Positions 22,161-30,387 of a stretch of 44,794 nt of DNA are shown here, one piece after another. Under the pieces are notes generated by a model, which made no database searches, was not told the DNA's origin, and worked only from the letters and a program-made list of their open reading frames with translations. The stretch's first letter is position 1; the number at the start of each line of letters is the position of its first letter. Origin of the DNA: Pinguiococcus pyrenoidosus (lineage: Eukaryota; Sar; Pinguiophyceae; Pinguiochrysidales; Pinguiochrysidaceae); assembly GCA_019677205.1 (NCBI GenBank), contig JAAMXY010000048.1, forward strand, positions 2,016-46,809, in the 5' to 3' direction. Both the position numbers and the translations under genes were made by a program.

Positions 22161-22976
22161 TGCACAGCCAGGACGGTCAGCGGCCTATCTGAGCCTATTC
22201 CTAGCACGAGTCGAGCATGAGAGGCAAGGGGTGCGTAGGCAGGCTGGCCCGGGCGCTGGCTAGGGCGCCAAAGACGGAACATTCGGAAAGCGTTTCCTTT
22301 GTCCGGCGGTCACATTCAAAATCAGCCAATCGGAGAGGCCCATTTCGAACGGGCTGTCCAATGAATGAAGGAATTGGATGGTGGCCAATAGCGCTTCTTT
22401 GCACGAGGATATTGAAACTATGTTTTATTTGAAAATATAAAAATGAATTTATTAGTAGGGAATATACGGATATCGTGTGAATATCACAAATTCAAAATGA
22501 CGTTTACCCAACCTTACAATGGTCCGGGAAAGTCCGGAATTGCTTGCTGCGAAGCAAAAGAAGGAGAAGCCTCCGCCAATTGGGGCTTTGCGGCGTCAAT
22601 CTACTTGTACCTCTGCGCCTCGCCGATGACTCGGTCCTGTGAGCTCTTGGGTGCCTCTCAGCGCTGACGCGGTGACGTTGGCTTCGCAGCACAGGACGCA
22701 AGAGACGCAGAAGAAGTATCAATTCCTTCAGCTGGGCCTTGCGCCGTTCTCTTCGCCTCTTCGCCTCTTTCCTTCCTTCCGCTCCATGATTCTACCGCTA
22801 GCGTAAAGCGTCCCTGTGAGGCAAAGCGCCACTGCGGAGCAAAACTACCAAAACTTCCAAACTTCCTCCATCGGTGTGAGTTCCCTAGGAAGGCACACCG
22901 CACAAGGCCTTCGCGAAACGTGCGTCTCCACCATCTTCTTCCCCCCCCTTTCAGATCCTTTCCGACTATCAAGCAG
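22161..22976. other. Intergenic region with AT-rich island 2
   Basis: No gene is supported. The island at about 22410-22500 is rich in A and T and holds TTTTATTTGAAAAT at 22423-22436, some 250 to 340 bases upstream of the dynein start. The rest (22540-22976) is mixed sequence with CTCTTCGCCTCTTCGCCTCTTTCC pieces near 22748 and lies downstream of the dehydrogenase gene's neighbour, with no domain in any frame. Confidence 0.45.
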
Positions 22977-23882
22977 CTAGTTGCGACCGGCCATCACGCC
23001 ACCGTCGACGTCCATGACCGTTCCTGTGGTCCAGCCGCTGAGGTCGTCGTTGAGGAGGAAGTCGACCGCGGCGCCGACGTCCTCGCTGGTGCCGGCGCGG
23101 CCTGCAGGGTGGAAGCTGTTGAAGCTGTCCAGGGTGGAGTCGTACGCGTCCTTCTCGACAAAGGCCAGGTAGATGGGCGTGCGCACCACCGCGGGAGACA
23201 CGGCGTTGACGCGAATGTGGTGATCGCCGAGCTCCATCGCAAGATGCTGCGTCAAGCTGTGCAAGCCGGCCTTGGCCATGGAGTATGCCGAGCTGGGCGT
23301 CGCCTTGATCGCCTGCTTCGCCCACATGGATCCCACATTCACGATGGAGCCCTGCTCCGCCTTGACCATGCCTTTCACGACTGACTGCGTCAAGAAGTAC
23401 GTGGCGCGGTTCAGGGTGCTGTACGAGTCGTAGTCCTCGAAGGAATGCTCCACGAAGGGCTTGGGCTTGAAGATGCCGGCCGAGTTGACGAGGTAGCGGT
23501 AAGGTTGCTCGGCCGCCTCGATGCTCTGCATCGCCGCCTTCACGGCCTCATCGTCCATGAGGTCCAGGGTCATGGTGGTCACGGATGGCCCGTCCTTCTC
23601 AACCTCGGCTTGCAGTTCGCTGGCCACCGCCTCTAGCTTCTGCGCGTTGCGCCCCACGATCACAACGTCCACGCCGCGGGCAAGCAGGCGCCGCGCAGCG
23701 TCCTTGCCAATGCCAGAGCTGCCGCCGATGATGAGGGCCTTGTCATTGCTGCTGTCGCTGCTGCCGGTGTTGCTGGGCGTGGTCGCCGCCGGAGCTTCCG
23801 CGTCCTCCGCAGCGGCCGCAGGGACGGACTCCTGAGAGCCCTTGCTGGAAGACCTTCTGCGCAGATTGGAGAGGATGCCCAT
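22977..23882 (-). CDS. Classical short-chain dehydrogenase/reductase
   Basis: This is an NAD(P)-dependent oxidoreductase of the classical SDR family, in the 3-oxoacyl reductase-like group; the substrate is unknown. The frame has no intron. I chose the ATG at 23882 (MGILSNLRRRSSSKG, 301 residues). An upstream in-frame ATG at 23966 would add 28 residues. A Ser/Ala-rich linker of about 45 residues comes first. Then the Rossmann fold shows the nucleotide loop GGSSGIG, the adenine-side segment VVIVGRNAQKL, DLMDD, NSAG (a variant of NNAG), the catalytic Ser in VNVGSM, and YSMAK with the Tyr and Lys. The family's C-terminal signature is GTVMDVDGGVMAGRN. Gly2 after the first Met with Ser at position 5 could allow lipid attachment, but this is speculative. 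An AT-rich island lies 120 to 180 bases upstream. Confidence 0.88.
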   Translation of the reverse strand: MGILSNLRRRSSSKGSQESVPAAAAEDAEAPAATTPSNTGSSDSSNDKALIIGGSSGIGKDAARRLLARGVDVVIVGRNAQKLEAVASELQAEVEKDGPSVTTMTLDLMDDEAVKAAMQSIEAAEQPYRYLVNSAGIFKPKPFVEHSFEDYDSYSTLNRATYFLTQSVVKGMVKAEQGSIVNVGSMWAKQAIKATPSSAYSMAKAGLHSLTQHLAMELGDHHIRVNAVSPAVVRTPIYLAFVEKDAYDSTLDSFNSFHPAGRAGTSEDVGAAVDFLLNDDLSGWTTGTVMDVDGGVMAGRN

Positions 23883-24000
23883 GATGCAAATCTGGTTGAT
23901 CGCTAGGAGGAAAGGATCTCGGAGAGACTTGGCTTGTGCAACTCGAGGTGCCGCTGTTCCTGACACTTCTGCAGCGGAAGAGGAACTTTTCTTGGATCTT

Positions 24001-24062
24001 GGAACTTGGAAATTCAGAATTGATTTTAACTATATTTGAAATAATTTCATTGGCGAAGATTT
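24001..24062. other. AT-rich island 3, upstream of the dehydrogenase gene
   Basis: This AT-rich patch contains TATATTTGAAAT at 24031-24042, identical to the 12-mer in island 1. It lies about 150 bases upstream of the minus-strand dehydrogenase start. The position fits a promoter element by inference only. Confidence 0.5.
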
Positions 24063-24615
24063 CTTCTATGATTTTCGGAGGGTCTCCGCGGAAAAGCCTG
24101 TGGAAGGCTTCCAATGCGTCAGGATAGACGGACAGAGGGATGTCCGCTTTCTAGAAAACACCCGCTGCCGTCTCTGTCCCAGCTTTGGACGGATCTCGGA
24201 CCCAGTCCGGACCGGACCCACGGCGTCTGACTTTGCAATGGTCCGCTCGAGAAGCCTCCTCAACAGGCTGAGGCTGCCATGAACTGATGAATGGATCTTG
24301 ATCTGGAGAACTGAGAGCCTGGAGCAGCAGTGCTCAGAAGCATGGAAGGTGGTATCTACTTGTCCTGGGTTGGCAACGTCTGGGAAGCGAGAAGAAATTT
24401 CCTTCTGACAAGATCCCAAGGCCTTTTATCCCACGCGATTCATGAGAGAGACAGATCAAGAAAGAAAGAAAGAATTCGCCAGATGTATCTTCAAGGGTAA
24501 AGCGATTTCTAACGAGCCACACTCCTCAGCACACATTCCGCAGCACCAGCACCAGCACGCAGCACGGAATACGCAACACGCAACACGCAACAAGTACGGC
24601 ATCCGAAGCAAAGTC
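24063..24615. other. Unassigned intergenic stretch
   Basis: No gene is supported in this interval. It lies between the dehydrogenase promoter side and the carotenoid oxygenase stop. A short simple repeat, CAGCACCAGCACCAGCACG followed by ACGCAACACGCAACACGCAAC, sits at about 24541-24591, in the likely 3' untranslated region of the oxygenase gene. Confidence 0.4.
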
Positions 24616-26289
24616 CTATCTAGTACTCTCTCTCAGTCCTTCGCCGGCCCAAGCACCGTGGAAATGATAGGGGACGTGCTGCCGGAGCTTGATGGTCGTC
24701 AACGTCTTCATCGATCGGGCGTCGAGAATCACGACATTGGACCGGTGCTCGTCGGCAACGTACACCGGCGAGAGAATGTATCCTTCGTCCTCAAACTCTG
24801 CGTTCTTCTTCGGCGCAAAGACAGGCGTGCCCGCGTAGGTGTGGGGCCCGAAGGTCACGGCTTCGCTAGCCTCCCCCGTCAGGAGATTGACCTTCTGGAT
24901 GCCGTTGAGGTAGTCGGCGTCGTCCGTCTGCACCAGCAGCCACGTGTACTCGTGCTTGTCTTTCCACGCGGCGTTCATCTCCGGCAGCTCTCCCAGGAGG
25001 GCATCGGGGGCAGCAGCCGACTTCTCCAGCAGGCTGCCGCTCTCCATGTTGATGACATACTCCTGCATCGAGCAGAGGGGGATCTTCGACGCCGAGTACA
25101 TGTCGCTGAAGCAGGCCTCCAGCCGATCCCGCTTTCCCTGCAGCTCCAAGCATCGCACTTCGAGGAACCCGGTTCCATCTTCCCAGGCATCAATCAGGTG
25201 ATACGTCGACATCGCGGGAATCTCTATGCTATACTTCAGCTTCAGCGTCTCTCGATCATGGATGTTGATGTACGACCTCAGCTCCGGCCGCCACTGATTT
25301 AGGTTGCCGAAGGCCTCTAGGCCGGCAAGGAAGCGGAGCTGCGTGTTCTTCTCCACCACCCAGGGGCAGACGAAGTAGATCACGTGGTTCTGCGAGATGA
25401 CGCTGTCGTGGACGAAGGTGCTGTACGGAAGCTCGGTCGTCTCCTGCCGCAGCAAGCTCATGGACGAGTCAAAGCACATCAGATTGATCATGGGCGTGGG
25501 GCCGAAGACCATGCCGTGGTTGTAGATGTCGCCGGTCTCCGGGCAGCGGCTGTAGTGGGCACTGAAGGCGCTCTTGGACTTGCCGGCAGGCCCAACGAGC
25601 TCGAAGTCCCCGATGGTCTCCATCGTGTCCACGTCAATCTCCACGGGCGGCCCTCCCTCGCACAGCGCGTAGACCTTGCCATCCGCCTCCATCATGTTGG
25701 TGTTGGCCGGGTTGGTCGGCAGGCGCAATACATTCTGCCACCACCGCTGATTCCCGCGGCGCGTCCACGCGCCCGCCAGAGCGAAGCCAGGCCGTGCGTC
25801 CGGCGTGGCGCCCTCCTGGCCGGGATACGGGCTGCGGGTCTTTTGCTTGAGGAAGCGCTGCGTCTGCACGTACTTCGACGCCACTTGCACCACGCCCCGG
25901 CCGCCATCCACCTGCATCGCCATGACCGCTCCATCGCCGTCGAACCAGTGGCCGTACTGACTGTCCAGCACGCGCAGCCGCCCGGGCCCATTGCGGAGCA
26001 GAAGTCCCTTGAGATCCTCGGGCACTTTGCCCTCGATGTCCGCCGGTGGGATCCTGCTCCACTCCAGCTCCCTCAGAGGCTCCAAGCCGCCCCTCCAGGG
26101 CTGCTTGCGGATTTGGTCCAGCCGCGCGGCGGTCGGAGGGTCCGCGAGCCCTTCGATGGCGGCTGGGTTGTCCCAGAAAGATCGACGAGAGGCAGGAGAG
26201 GGCGGAGAGCCCGGCGGACGCGTGTCTAGCGTCATGCTGGCCACCGTCGTCGCCATGTTGATGGCGTGCAGGAGGGTCAGGCGCAGCAT
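24616..26289 (-). CDS. Carotenoid cleavage oxygenase family protein
   Basis: This is a non-heme iron oxygenase of the carotenoid/retinoid/stilbene cleavage family (RPE65, NCED and CCD relatives). It would split a polyene or styrene double bond with O2. The frame is uninterrupted. From the ATG at 26289 the protein is 557 residues; an in-frame ATG at 26364 would add 25. The length is normal for the family. All four iron-binding histidine contexts can be seen: FSAHYSRCPETGDIYNHG, FVHDSVISQNHVIYFV, STYHLIDAWEDG and near the end VPYHFHGAW. The entry motif LKGLLLRNGPGR followed by HWFDGDGAVMAMQ is also typical. The N-terminus (MLRLTLLHAINMATTVASM) could be a short targeting peptide, but I cannot tell plastid from secretory. 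An AT-rich island lies 100 to 180 bases upstream. The substrate cannot be assigned. Confidence 0.9.
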   Translation of the reverse strand: MLRLTLLHAINMATTVASMTLDTRPPGSPPSPASRRSFWDNPAAIEGLADPPTAARLDQIRKQPWRGGLEPLRELEWSRIPPADIEGKVPEDLKGLLLRNGPGRLRVLDSQYGHWFDGDGAVMAMQVDGGRGVVQVASKYVQTQRFLKQKTRSPYPGQEGATPDARPGFALAGAWTRRGNQRWWQNVLRLPTNPANTNMMEADGKVYALCEGGPPVEIDVDTMETIGDFELVGPAGKSKSAFSAHYSRCPETGDIYNHGMVFGPTPMINLMCFDSSMSLLRQETTELPYSTFVHDSVISQNHVIYFVCPWVVEKNTQLRFLAGLEAFGNLNQWRPELRSYINIHDRETLKLKYSIEIPAMSTYHLIDAWEDGTGFLEVRCLELQGKRDRLEACFSDMYSASKIPLCSMQEYVINMESGSLLEKSAAAPDALLGELPEMNAAWKDKHEYTWLLVQTDDADYLNGIQKVNLLTGEASEAVTFGPHTYAGTPVFAPKKNAEFEDEGYILSPVYVADEHRSNVVILDARSMKTLTTIKLRQHVPYHFHGAWAGEGLRESTR

Positions 26290-26388
26290 GATGACTCGAG
26301 GCGGCGCAACGTCTGAATCTGTGGCGCGGGGCGGATTTGAGAACCGGGGTGCAACCAGCACCAACGGTTGAGAATTTTCAACGTCACT

Positions 26389-26472
26389 TCGATGTCAAAC
26401 AAATACAAAAATGAATTATTTTCAATAAGTATATATCCCATTCAAAAACAACTACAATATATTTATTACTGA
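26389..26472. other. AT-rich island 4, upstream of the carotenoid oxygenase gene
   Basis: About 84 bases of mostly A and T, including AATGAATTATTTTCAATAAG and ACAATATATTTATTACTG. It lies between the oxygenase start and the 3' end of the CHCHD2-like gene, so it could act as promoter for one or as 3' flank for the other. Confidence 0.45.
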
Positions 26473-26733
26473 CCTGAAGTTCAACTGGTTGTTCTTCCGA
26501 CGAATCCAGAGCGGGATGTTCCGCCGAAGCTCGAAGAGACTCCTCCGCTCTATCTCGCCCCTCGAGCCTCCCCTCGCTCGCGTCTGCTCGTCGCGACAAG
26601 CGGAGGGTGGATGGACATTCGGTGCAGTTGCTGAGTGGTGTGCTGACTCGAGGGTGTGGCACCGCGTGGAGCTCAGTCAGATCCATGCAGGAACTTCCAT
26701 CCGCTTTCCTTCCTTTCTTCTGGCTTCTCGAGC
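26473..26733. other. 3' flank of the CHCHD2-like gene
   Basis: No gene is supported. Open frames on the plus strand here run into the antisense of the CHCHD2-like coding region and lack domains. This is probably the 3' untranslated region of that gene. Confidence 0.4.
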
Positions 26734-27353
26734 TCATTCTTCCTCCCAAAAGTCGCCATCGCCGCCCCCGTCTCCGCCGAAGAAGTCCGACCAGCCGCTG
26801 TCGGCGCTACCGGTATCCACCGGATCTCCCCACTCGTTCGTCTGCGGCGTCTCGGGAGCGGAGTACGCTTCACTGCCGCCAGCAGCATAGGACGACGCGT
26901 CTGCCGAGGTGCCGGGGTCCGCGCTTTCCGCATCGCCCGAGTAGCTGTGCGGACGCATGCCGAACATCTGGAAGGCCATCTCTCGTCCGACGCCCCAGGC
27001 GAAGCCCTCCGCCAGAAGTCCAAGGAAGCCAGGCTGCTGCGCGTAGACTGGCTGCGGTGCGCGCTCACTCTGTTTCTGCGCCGCTGGCGGCGGAGGAACC
27101 TTGCTCGTCTCGAGCGCGCTTGCCTCTGCACCTGAATTGGGCGTCACAGTTCGTCTCCGTATGCTCCGGGCTCTTCCAGACTGTACATGGCGTAAGCATC
27201 AGACCACTCGATTTGCCAGCCGCAGGCAGCGACGGATGAGAGACGACATACCTGGTTCTTAATCCCCCGTAGGAACGCGCGATGAGGCACCAAAGCGGAC
27301 CTCATCCTTGGCAAAGAGCAAAGGACGCGGAAGCTCCCGATGCGCGAAGCCAT
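26734..27353 (-). CDS. Small mitochondrial protein resembling the CHCHD2/MIX17 central helix, without CHCH cysteines
   Basis: Exon 1 is 27353-27252 and exon 2 is 27180-26734, joined in phase 0 across a 71-base intron (GTATGT to TACAG), giving 182 residues. The first 50 residues are rich in Arg and Ser with almost no acid (MASRIGSFRVLCSLPRMRSA), a typical mitochondrial presequence. A Pro/Gln/Ala linker comes next, then the amphipathic glycine-spaced segment PGFLGLLAEGFAWGVGREMA, which recalls the central helix of CHCHD2/CHCHD10. The family normally ends in a twin CX9C domain, but the tail here is Gly/Asp/Glu-rich (DFFGGDGGGDGDFWEEE) and the second exon has no cysteine at all. It may be a divergent relative or an unrelated mitochondrial protein. 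A second acceptor at GCAGAG, further downstream, would also keep the frame. Confidence 0.5.
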
Positions 27354-27934
27354 TTTGAATAGTAGGGCCCGAGAATTGGGCGGAAGTCGCAGAACGCTGC
27401 GTTCAGCGTCTGAAATTGGCGCACAGTTTCTCTAAGAAACGGCTGGAGATCGGAGCGATACGATGCGGAGAGCGAACGCGTGTCCTCGACGCGTTGTGAA
27501 GGGCTCTTGCGATGCGATGAGCGCCACAGCTGCGAAAGAAAGGATCTGCTGCGGAGAGGCGCTTCGAGAGTCGCGAGTTGGAAACGAAGGAACGCGTGCT
27601 ATGTGTCCTCAATGACGTGTTGTGTCCGTCGCGCTGTGGTTGGTTGGGATCGAAGCGGATCGATCAGTCATTGGTAAAGCCAAAAAGTATATTGTAAAAT
27701 TTTATAAATTAATGATATATTGATATAGAAAGGATAATTTAGTATAGTTATCAACGTCTCCTTCATCGTCTCTGTCGCGTTGACGTACTCCGCTCTTTCG
27801 TCTTTTCCCGCCAAAAGGACAGTCAAAAGCGCCGCTTCTCCGCATTTCTTCGAGCTGTTTTGGCCGTTTGGCTTTGCTGGAATCTTCGCTCCTTCAGTCA
27901 GATTATCGCGGTGTTCAGCACTTTCGGCGTGAGG
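27354..27934. promoter_or_regulatory. Divergent intergenic region with AT-rich island 5
   Basis: This spacer separates the minus-strand CHCHD2-like start from the plus-strand phosphatase start. The island at about 27676-27752 (TATATTGTAAAATTTTATAA, TTAATGATATATTGATATAG) lies 180 to 260 bases upstream of the phosphatase and 320 to 400 bases from the other gene. I see no further gene in it. Confidence 0.45.
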
Positions 27935-29111
27935 ATGAGCCTTGGGAAGTGCCGAAAAGGCCTCGTATCTGTCCTGCATGTGACCGTTTTGCTCGGTTGC
28001 GTTGACTTTGGCGCGTCGTTTCGCCGCGCTATTGTACAGCCGCGCATGATAGCGAGTGTCTCCGATGATGTGAAGCGCGTGGTGCTCATTCGGCACGGGG
28101 CAGTCGACCGGAGCGCCGGGAACATCAAGGAAGGCGCGTTCTACGGCGGAAACATCGATCTTCCGCTGTCGACCTTGGGCGAGGTGCGTCCCTTTTTCCT
28201 GTTCGTCGCTGATGTTGGCGTCTGGCTTTTTGCGATTCCACTGAAGTCGCAAGGCTCTCCAACATGCAGGCCGAGGCGGATGCGGCGGCGGCGTACCTGG
28301 TGGAGGAGCTGAAGTTGGACGCGGAGGCCGTGCAGTGCCTGTGGAGCAGTCCAATGAAGAGGGCTCTCCGAGGCGCTGAGAAGGTGCGTGTGTTCTCAGC
28401 TTTGTTTCCTTGTCGGTGGTAGGTGGCGGGCTCTTGGGCTTGAAGGAGGTGATGGAGTCAGAAGTTCGGAACCTTGGGAGAAAGCTCGAGAAACCCCGAG
28501 AACGGCAACTGAGCTGCTTGGCGTTTAGGTGAAGGCAGCTCTGGGCGGCGACTTGGAGATTCAAGTGGCGGAGAACTTTCGGGAGGTGTACCGCGGAATC
28601 TGGACCAACATGTGAGTTCCAGAGGCCAGCATGGCTTTTGCGTCTGGAAGCTCAGCGGCCGCTCCTTCGACTCACGATCGGATGCACGGCGTCTTGGGGC
28701 TGCAGGACCCGAGAAGAGATCGAGGACCCGAACTTGGGCCTCGGAGGACCCGGTGCGGTCGCCCGCTTCTGGGAGGACATTTACAAGGGCGGGGAGCCTT
28801 CCAAGGGCGAATCTGTCATCGACATCCAGACCCGCGTCCTTGAGGCCTTCGGAGGCGAGCTGCTGCCGAGCGCCCAAGTGGGGAAGGTGGCCATCCTCGT
28901 GTCTCATCTCTGGGTGACCCGGTCCATTCTGGCGCATCTGCTGGACAGCCAGGATTTTGCGGGGCTGATCGTGCCGACTGCGTCGATCTCAGTCGTGGAC
29001 ATCTTGTGCAATGAGGACGGAAGCCACTGCGTCGACGAAGAGACCGGCCGCATCCTTGCCAGGGTGCACGAGATCGGGATCAAGCCCGACGTCTCCTCGC
29101 CAGTAAGCTGA
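27935..29111 (+). CDS. Histidine phosphatase (phosphoglycerate mutase-like) with N-terminal signal
   Basis: This is an enzyme of the histidine phosphatase superfamily, which transfers phosphate through a phospho-histidine; its substrate is unknown. Exons are 27935-28183, 28270-28383, 28529-28611 and 28706-29111, with introns of 86, 145 and 94 bases, all GT-AG with matching phases. The product is 283 residues. I chose the ATG at 27935 because it gives a clean hydrophobic leader (GLVSVLHVTVLLGCVDFGAS); an in-frame ATG at 27860 is possible. The catalytic motif LIRHG places the phospho-acceptor His at residue 54. WSSPMKRALRGAEK gives the second conserved Arg, FREVYRGIWTNM the catalytic acid region, and VSHLWVTRSIL the second His; SHL there replaces the usual GHG/SHG. 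The leader suggests the ER, plastid or outside of the cell. The coding end is about 290 bases before the acetyltransferase gene. Confidence 0.82.
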
Positions 29112-29273
29112 GCCCGCTCCTTGAAACACGTGACAACGCGCTCCTTGTCCATTGCGTCTGTCCCAAGGTCCCATGAGATCATGCCACGAAGACTGCTCCT
29201 CCCTCGACCCATCTTCCTCCTGTCCGTACGTCCCTTCCGCATCCAAAACAGGCAACGAACGTTACCTATCGTG

Positions 29274-29328
29274 ACACAAATATAATATACTATACTATTC
29301 AAAAATTGATATATTTTTTTGATAGTAA
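29274..29328. other. AT-rich island 6, upstream of the acetyltransferase gene
   Basis: About 55 bases (AATATAATATACTATACTAT, TTCAAAAATTGATATATTTT), ending some 75 bases before the acetyltransferase start. It separates two genes on the same strand. Confidence 0.5.
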
Positions 29329-29404
29329 CGGCCTTAGAATCGAGCTCTGCATGCGTGGCAGGGTCTTTTGCATCGCAGGCGTCCAGGACCGCTCTCCGAG
29401 CACC

Positions 29405-30124
29405 ATGCGCTCCTGGCTTTGCCTGTCCCTTGTGAGTGCTGCCCAGGCGCTGGTGAGCGTGTCCAGAGTGCCCTACCTGAACGAGCCCCTGGCGCGCAGT
29501 TTTGTCAGAAGCTTCTGGGGAGACGACCTCACGAGCAACCAAGAGGACCGCCTCGTGAGAGACGTCAGCTCCGACCTCAACCGGAGATACTGCGACAGAG
29601 CGGATGGGAGAGGCGCTCTGCTGCTGCTGAGCAAGGGTGCCAAGCCGATCGGCTTCGCCGGCGTCGAGGTCATGCCCCATCTGCGCAAGTACCTCAGCCT
29701 CTCTCCCGGCGAATTCAACCGGCAGGTGCTCGGAAGCAGTGAGGGCGGGGACATCGCGCTGGCGAGCGAGGAGAGGGTTCCCGCGGCGGTCTTGGCGAAT
29801 CTGGTGGTGGATCCCAGGGAGCGACGAAAGGGCCACGCCAACCACCTCATGCGCTGCGGGGAGCAGCAGGCCCGGAAATGGGGCCTGGACGCGATGTACC
29901 TGAGCGTCCAGACGGAGAATTCGCGGGCGCAAAAGTTGTACCAGAGCAGAGGGTATCGGGAAGTCTGTAAGCGGACTGGAAGCTCCATCAATGCGGATGC
30001 GTTCCAGGTACGAGCTGTCCGCGTGCCGGAGATCTGCATGCAGAAGAAGCTGGCTCCGGCGGCGGTCACGTCCCTCGCCGAGGCGCCGCCCACCCTGGTG
30101 TACACGGTGCGCAACCTCTTGTGA
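29405..30124 (+). CDS. GNAT-family N-acetyltransferase with N-terminal targeting sequence
   Basis: This is an acetyl-CoA-dependent transferase of the GNAT fold; the acceptor (protein N-terminus or small amine) is not shown by sequence. The gene is a single exon. The ATG at 29405 gives 239 residues and a hydrophobic leader (MRSWLCLSLVSAAQALVSVS) suited to a signal or plastid transit peptide; an in-frame ATG at 29306 lies inside an AT-rich island and is unlikely. The acetyl-CoA loop is VVDPRERRKGHANHLM, the R-x-x-G-x-A type. Motif B follows as YLSVQTENSRAQKLYQSRGY, the classic late strand-helix with its conserved Tyr. The upstream strand (LLLLSKGAKPIGFAGVEVMP) also fits. A plastid GNAT with a domain of similar length is a reasonable comparison. 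It is convergent with CYFIP, 263 bases apart. Confidence 0.82.
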   Translation: MRSWLCLSLVSAAQALVSVSRVPYLNEPLARSFVRSFWGDDLTSNQEDRLVRDVSSDLNRRYCDRADGRGALLLLSKGAKPIGFAGVEVMPHLRKYLSLSPGEFNRQVLGSSEGGDIALASEERVPAAVLANLVVDPRERRKGHANHLMRCGEQQARKWGLDAMYLSVQTENSRAQKLYQSRGYREVCKRTGSSINADAFQVRAVRVPEICMQKKLAPAAVTSLAEAPPTLVYTVRNLL

Positions 30125-30387
30125 CGCAGTCCGCCGGAGACATGTACATACCAGATTAACCAAACCAATCGGATTGCCAGTGTCGACCGAGCGAGTCCCG
30201 TGGCTTGCTCGTTTTGGTCTCCTCTTCCCTTTTCTCAACCCACCATGCATTCTTCTTGCCACAGATTCAGAAAACAATCAACAGCCTCTCTTCCGTACCA
30301 GCAACCACGACACTGCGACAACCAGTTTCGTTTCCCCCGCGCAGCTCGCAGCTCGCAGCCCGCAGCTCGCACGCTTGCACGCACGCA
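30125..30387. other. Convergent 3' spacer
   Basis: The interval holds the 3' ends of the acetyltransferase and CYFIP genes. A short simple repeat, GCAGCTCGCAGCTCGCAGCC, lies at about 30340-30362. I see no gene. Confidence 0.45.

Noticed and set aside
27340-27365. AAGCCATTTTGAAT, resembling part of the dinoflagellate spliced leader
   Set aside because: Only about 12 bases match, on the strand opposite to the gene, and they include the reverse complement of the ATG GCT TCG start of the CHCHD2-like gene. Chance similarity is enough.
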